Positions 7,151 to 9,968 of a stretch of DNA of 9,968 nucleotides are shown here, piece after piece (the first letter of the stretch is position 1; every line of letters begins with the position of its first letter). The stretch lies in contig DQLO01000279.1 in the NCBI GenBank assembly GCA_015660155.1, positions 1-9,968 on the forward strand. The letters run 5' to 3'. Below the pieces are notes generated by a model. That model saw only the letters and a list, made by a program, of their open reading frames with translations, was not told where the DNA came from and did no database searches. Origin of the DNA: Verrucomicrobiota bacterium (lineage in GTDB: Bacteria > Verrucomicrobiota > Verrucomicrobiia > Limisphaerales > UBA1100). Both the position numbers and the translations under genes were made by a program.

Positions 7151-9968
7151 CTATTTAGCGAGGAAGACCTCCTCATCTTCCTCCGGGCGCGGGTTGCCCT
7201 CGAGGGAATCGCCGGCCCCGTTCCGATCCGACGTTGGCGGGGTTTCATCGTGTTTGGAATGGAATTTCACGCTCACAATTTTGCTCACGCCCCGTTCCTG
7301 CATCGTCACGCCGTACAGCACGTCCGCCGCCGAGATGGTGCGCTTGCTGTGGGTGATCACGATGAATTGTGAGAAGGTGAGAAATTCTTTGAGCTTCTTC
7401 ACGTAGCGCTCAATGTTGGCGTCATCGAGCGGCGCGTCCAATTCGTCCAACACGCAAAAGGGGCTGGGCTTCACTTGGTACAGCGAAAAGAGCAGCGCCA
7501 CGGCGGTCATCGTTTGCTCGCCGCCGGAGAGCAAACTGATGCTGCGCAACTGCTTGCCCGGAGGCGAGGCCATGATCTCCACGCCGGCTTCCAACACGTC
7601 CCCTTCTTCCGTGAGCACAAGGTTGGCCTTACCGCCGCCGAAGAGGTCGGGAAATATTTTCTGAAAATTCTCGCGCACTTTCTCAAACGTTTCCATGAAC
7701 ATTTCGCGCGACTGCTTGTCGATGCGGGCGATCACTTCCTGAAGCTCGGCCTTGGCATTCACTAAATCGTCGCATTGCGTGCTCAGGAAAGTATGGCGCT
7801 CTTCAATCTCTTCATACTCATCAATGGCCACCAGATTGACCGGCCCCATCCCGTCAATTTTTTCCTGCAAGGTGGCGACTTGTTCGCCCACGGCATTCCA
7901 ATCCGTCGGCTGCGCGTCGCCGGCCAGCTCTTCTGCCGTGACGGTTTCGGTTGTGGTTTGGCCGTTGTCCGTGATATTGATCGTCACACAATCGCCGCGC
8001 ACTTCGTGCAGGTTCACGGTATATTTTTCGCGGATACGATTCACGAGTTGCTCCTGCGTCATTCGCTTCTCCGCCAGTTCCACTTCAATCTCGCCCTTGC
8101 GTTCCTGCAATTCGGTGAGCGAATTGCGCTTGTCCGAAAGATCCATTTCGCGGCGCTCGGCCCCGGCGGCTTGATGGTTGCGTTGCTGCGTGAGTTCCGC
8201 CGATTGCTCGCTGGCGGTTTCGCGCTCGATGCGCAAGCGATCCATCTCGCGGCGGGATTCCACATTCTGCGCTTCAAACTGCACTTTGCGTTCAGCGCTT
8301 TCGCTCAGCGTTTGTTGCGCGCGCTCGAGCGTGCGCTGCAATTCTTCCAACCGCTGCTCCATCGGCGTCTTGCGCTCGAGCAGTGAGTTCTCGCGCTCTT
8401 CGGCTTTGGAGAACGCCACCTTTGCCTCGGTCAAATCTTCAATGGCGATTTCGCGCCGCTCGCGTTGTTCGTGGATGAACTGCTCGTGGCTGTCGAGCGC
8501 CTCCTTAAATACGCGCGCGCGTTCTTCCATTTCGCGAATGCGCGCGCCTAATCCTTGTGCCCTGCCTTTCGCGCCTTCTTCCTGTTCGGCGAGGTTGCGC
8601 ACTTCAAACACCACGGTGTCAATTTTCTGGTGGAGCACCTGACGCGAATTTTGCAGCGCGTTAAACTCACCCTTCGAGGTGGCCACCGCCACTTCGCGGT
8701 CGCTCAATTCATTCCGCGCATTTTGCAAGCTCGCCTGCAGCTCGGTTTGTTCCGCCAACAACTGCCCCTTGTGGCGACTGGCCTCGTCAATCTCGCGCCC
8801 TAGAGAAACGAGTTGCTGCTCCAGCTCATCCACCTGATTGCGCCGCGCAAGTACGGACGTGTGATCCCGCTCATCGGAATGCCCGCGACCGCCGGTGTAA
8901 ATTCCCTGTTGACTGAGCGACTCGCCCTGGCGCGTGACAAAATCGAACCGCCCCGGATTCGCTCGCCACAAGCGCGTGGCCGTTTCGAGCGTGTCCACAA
9001 TCACCGTGCGTCCCAGCAACGTTTGCAACAGCGGCTGGTTTCGCTCATCCGTTTCCACCACGCGCAAGGCGGGCGTGCCTTCGGCGGGCAAATCGCTGGG
9101 CGGAATGGCCCCGCCGCGTTCGTTCAATAATTCCAACGCCACGATGCTCGCGCGCCCCTGTTCGCCGCTGGCGAGATGGCCGAGCATGTCGTTGGCGTGC
9201 GCGGATTGGTCGGTGAGCACGAGCTGCAAGTTTGCGCCCAAGGCGGCTTCCACCGCGCGGACGTGCTCGTCTGGCACGCGGATTTGATCGGCCAATGAGC
9301 CGAGCGCGGAATCGAAATGCGAGAGCACCGCTTGCGCGCCCGCGCTGAATCCTTCTTTGTTTTCGATCAGTTGCCGGAGCACATCGCGCCGCGCCTTGGC
9401 TTCGGCTTGGCTTTGGAGTTGAGCATCCAGTGCATCATCGATCACATTGAGTTCGTCGGTCAACTGCGCGAGGCGCGCCTGACGTTCCTCCACGGTGCCG
9501 CGATGGGATTGTACGTGCAGGGAATCGCCGGCCACTTGTTTTTCAAAAACGGAAAGGCTGTCCTCCAGCTTGGCTCGCTCTTCTTCCAGCTGAATTTTCT
9601 CAGCGGAAAGTTTTTCCAACCGCACCGCGTTGCCTTGCTTTTGCAATTCCAGCGCTGTCAATTCATTGCGAGTGTGGGTGAGGCGGTTTTGCAACTCGCC
9701 GAATTCGGATTGGGATTGTTGCTGATCGGTTTGGCGCGTGTGAATGGCGGTGTCGATTGCATCGAGCGCGCCTCGTTTTTCAACAACGTGTTGAGTGGCG
9801 CGCTCCAGCGAGTGGCTAGAATCACCGAGTTGTTGATTGATGCTCTCCAGTTCAGCATCCACTTGCTTGCGGCGTTCTTGCGCGCCAGCGATGTCGGTCT
9901 CGGCTTCGGCGTGTTGGGTGGTCAATTCCTCCATCCGTTGCTCGTTAAACTGGATGCGGTTTTCGTGC
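7151..9968 (-). CDS. smc: Chromosome segregation/condensation ATPase SMC, C-terminal part (5' end outside window)
   Basis: Structural maintenance of chromosomes protein, the core of bacterial condensin, acting as a dimer with ScpA/ScpB. The frame is open to the right edge, with about 938 residues visible; the N-terminal Walker A head and start codon are missing. Numbering from the Met at 9934: first coiled-coil arm about 1-195; hinge about 196-357 (GANLQLVLTDQ, GRTVIVDTLETATR, GIYTGGRG); Glu/Gln/Arg-rich returning coiled coil about 360-640; GMGPVNLVAIDEYEE (695-709); ABC signature LSGGEQTMT (802-810); Walker B FCVLDELDAPLDD (826-838); H-loop VITHSKRT (859-866). The hinge separates it from Rad50/SbcC, which has a zinc hook. 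Oddities: about 34 strand-rich residues (645-678) between the YTVNL coiled-coil break and the DW that precedes the conserved helix, and an acidic tail of about 36 residues after VSVKF. It is the first visible gene of the likely unit smc-trxB-hisB-sigma-anti-sigma. Confidence 0.97.
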   Translation of the reverse strand, partial: HENRIQFNEQRMEELTTQHAEAETDIAGAQERRKQVDAELESINQQLGDSSHSLERATQHVVEKRGALDAIDTAIHTRQTDQQQSQSEFGELQNRLTHTRNELTALELQKQGNAVRLEKLSAEKIQLEEERAKLEDSLSVFEKQVAGDSLHVQSHRGTVEERQARLAQLTDELNVIDDALDAQLQSQAEAKARRDVLRQLIENKEGFSAGAQAVLSHFDSALGSLADQIRVPDEHVRAVEAALGANLQLVLTDQSAHANDMLGHLASGEQGRASIVALELLNERGGAIPPSDLPAEGTPALRVVETDERNQPLLQTLLGRTVIVDTLETATRLWRANPGRFDFVTRQGESLSQQGIYTGGRGHSDERDHTSVLARRNQVDELEQQLVSLGREIDEASRHKGQLLAEQTELQASLQNARNELSDREVAVATSKGEFNALQNSRQVLHQKIDTVVFEVRNLAEQEEGAKGRAQGLGARIREMEERARVFKEALDSHEQFIHEQRERREIAIEDLTEAKVAFSKAEERENSLLERKTPMEQRLEELQRTLERAQQTLSESAERKVQFEAQNVESRREMDRLRIERETASEQSAELTQQRNHQAAGAERREMDLSDKRNSLTELQERKGEIEVELAEKRMTQEQLVNRIREKYTVNLHEVRGDCVTINITDNGQTTTETVTAEELAGDAQPTDWNAVGEQVATLQEKIDGMGPVNLVAIDEYEEIEERHTFLSTQCDDLVNAKAELQEVIARIDKQSREMFMETFEKVRENFQKIFPDLFGGGKANLVLTEEGDVLEAGVEIMASPPGKQLRSISLLSGGEQTMTAVALLFSLYQVKPSPFCVLDELDAPLDDANIERYVKKLKEFLTFSQFIVITHSKRTISAADVLYGVTMQERGVSKIVSVKFHSKHDETPPTSDRNGAGDSLEGNPRPEEDEEVFLAK

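Noticed and set aside
8059..8800. Repeated Glu/Arg/Gln-rich stretches in smc that look like internal repeats
   Set aside because: They are coiled-coil heptads of the SMC arm, not DNA repeats.

Overview
The window is a compact stretch of bacterial housekeeping chromosome. All seven genes I can support lie on the minus strand, so transcription runs from the right edge to the left. In transcription order they are: smc (5' end cut by the right edge), trxB, hisB, an ECF-type RNA polymerase sigma factor, a small single-pass membrane protein that is probably its anti-sigma factor, gyrB, and gyrA (3' end cut by the left edge). I found no tRNA, rRNA, insertion sequence, CRISPR array, phage gene or toxin-antitoxin pair. 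The plus-strand open frames are shadows of the minus-strand genes.

Layout. 9968-7151: SMC chromosome-condensation ATPase, seen from the first coiled-coil arm through hinge, second arm and C-terminal head. 7150-7076: a short spacer with a GC hairpin touching the trxB start. 7075-6137: thioredoxin reductase. 6136-6096: a 41-base spacer. 6095-5430: imidazoleglycerol-phosphate dehydratase, with two extra loops. 5426-4824: ECF sigma factor, starting 3 bases after the hisB stop. 4802-4233: putative anti-sigma factor. 4210-4181: an intrinsic terminator that closes this transcription unit. 4180-4012: an AT-richer control region for gyrB holding one DnaA-box match, near-matches, an imperfect inverted repeat and a weak promoter candidate. 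4011-1513 and 1502-1: gyrB and gyrA, 10 bases apart and almost certainly one operon.

Organism. The GC-rich to moderate composition, the Gram-negative-type long GyrB with its insert in the TOPRIM region, the GyrA active-site region with a Gly-Glu-Ala-Val-Ile-Tyr-Pro sequence, the sparse Shine-Dalgarno signals and the sigma/anti-sigma style point to the Planctomycetes-Verrucomicrobia-Chlamydiae group. I favour a free-living Verrucomicrobiota-like bacterium. This is an inference from remembered family patterns, not a database result.

How the genes work together. SMC and gyrase both shape the chromosome. Gyrase supplies negative supercoiling, and the DnaA-box-like sequence ahead of gyrB could tie its expression to replication. 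Thioredoxin reductase and the sigma/anti-sigma pair are the stress-response side. The 3-base hisB-sigma junction suggests that basal sigma expression comes from a housekeeping transcript, with activity then controlled after translation by the membrane partner. I do not see an obviously new multi-gene system. The points most worth a second look are the GyrA quinolone-site residues, the non-zinc anti-sigma candidate, and the lineage-type insertions in HisB and SMC.
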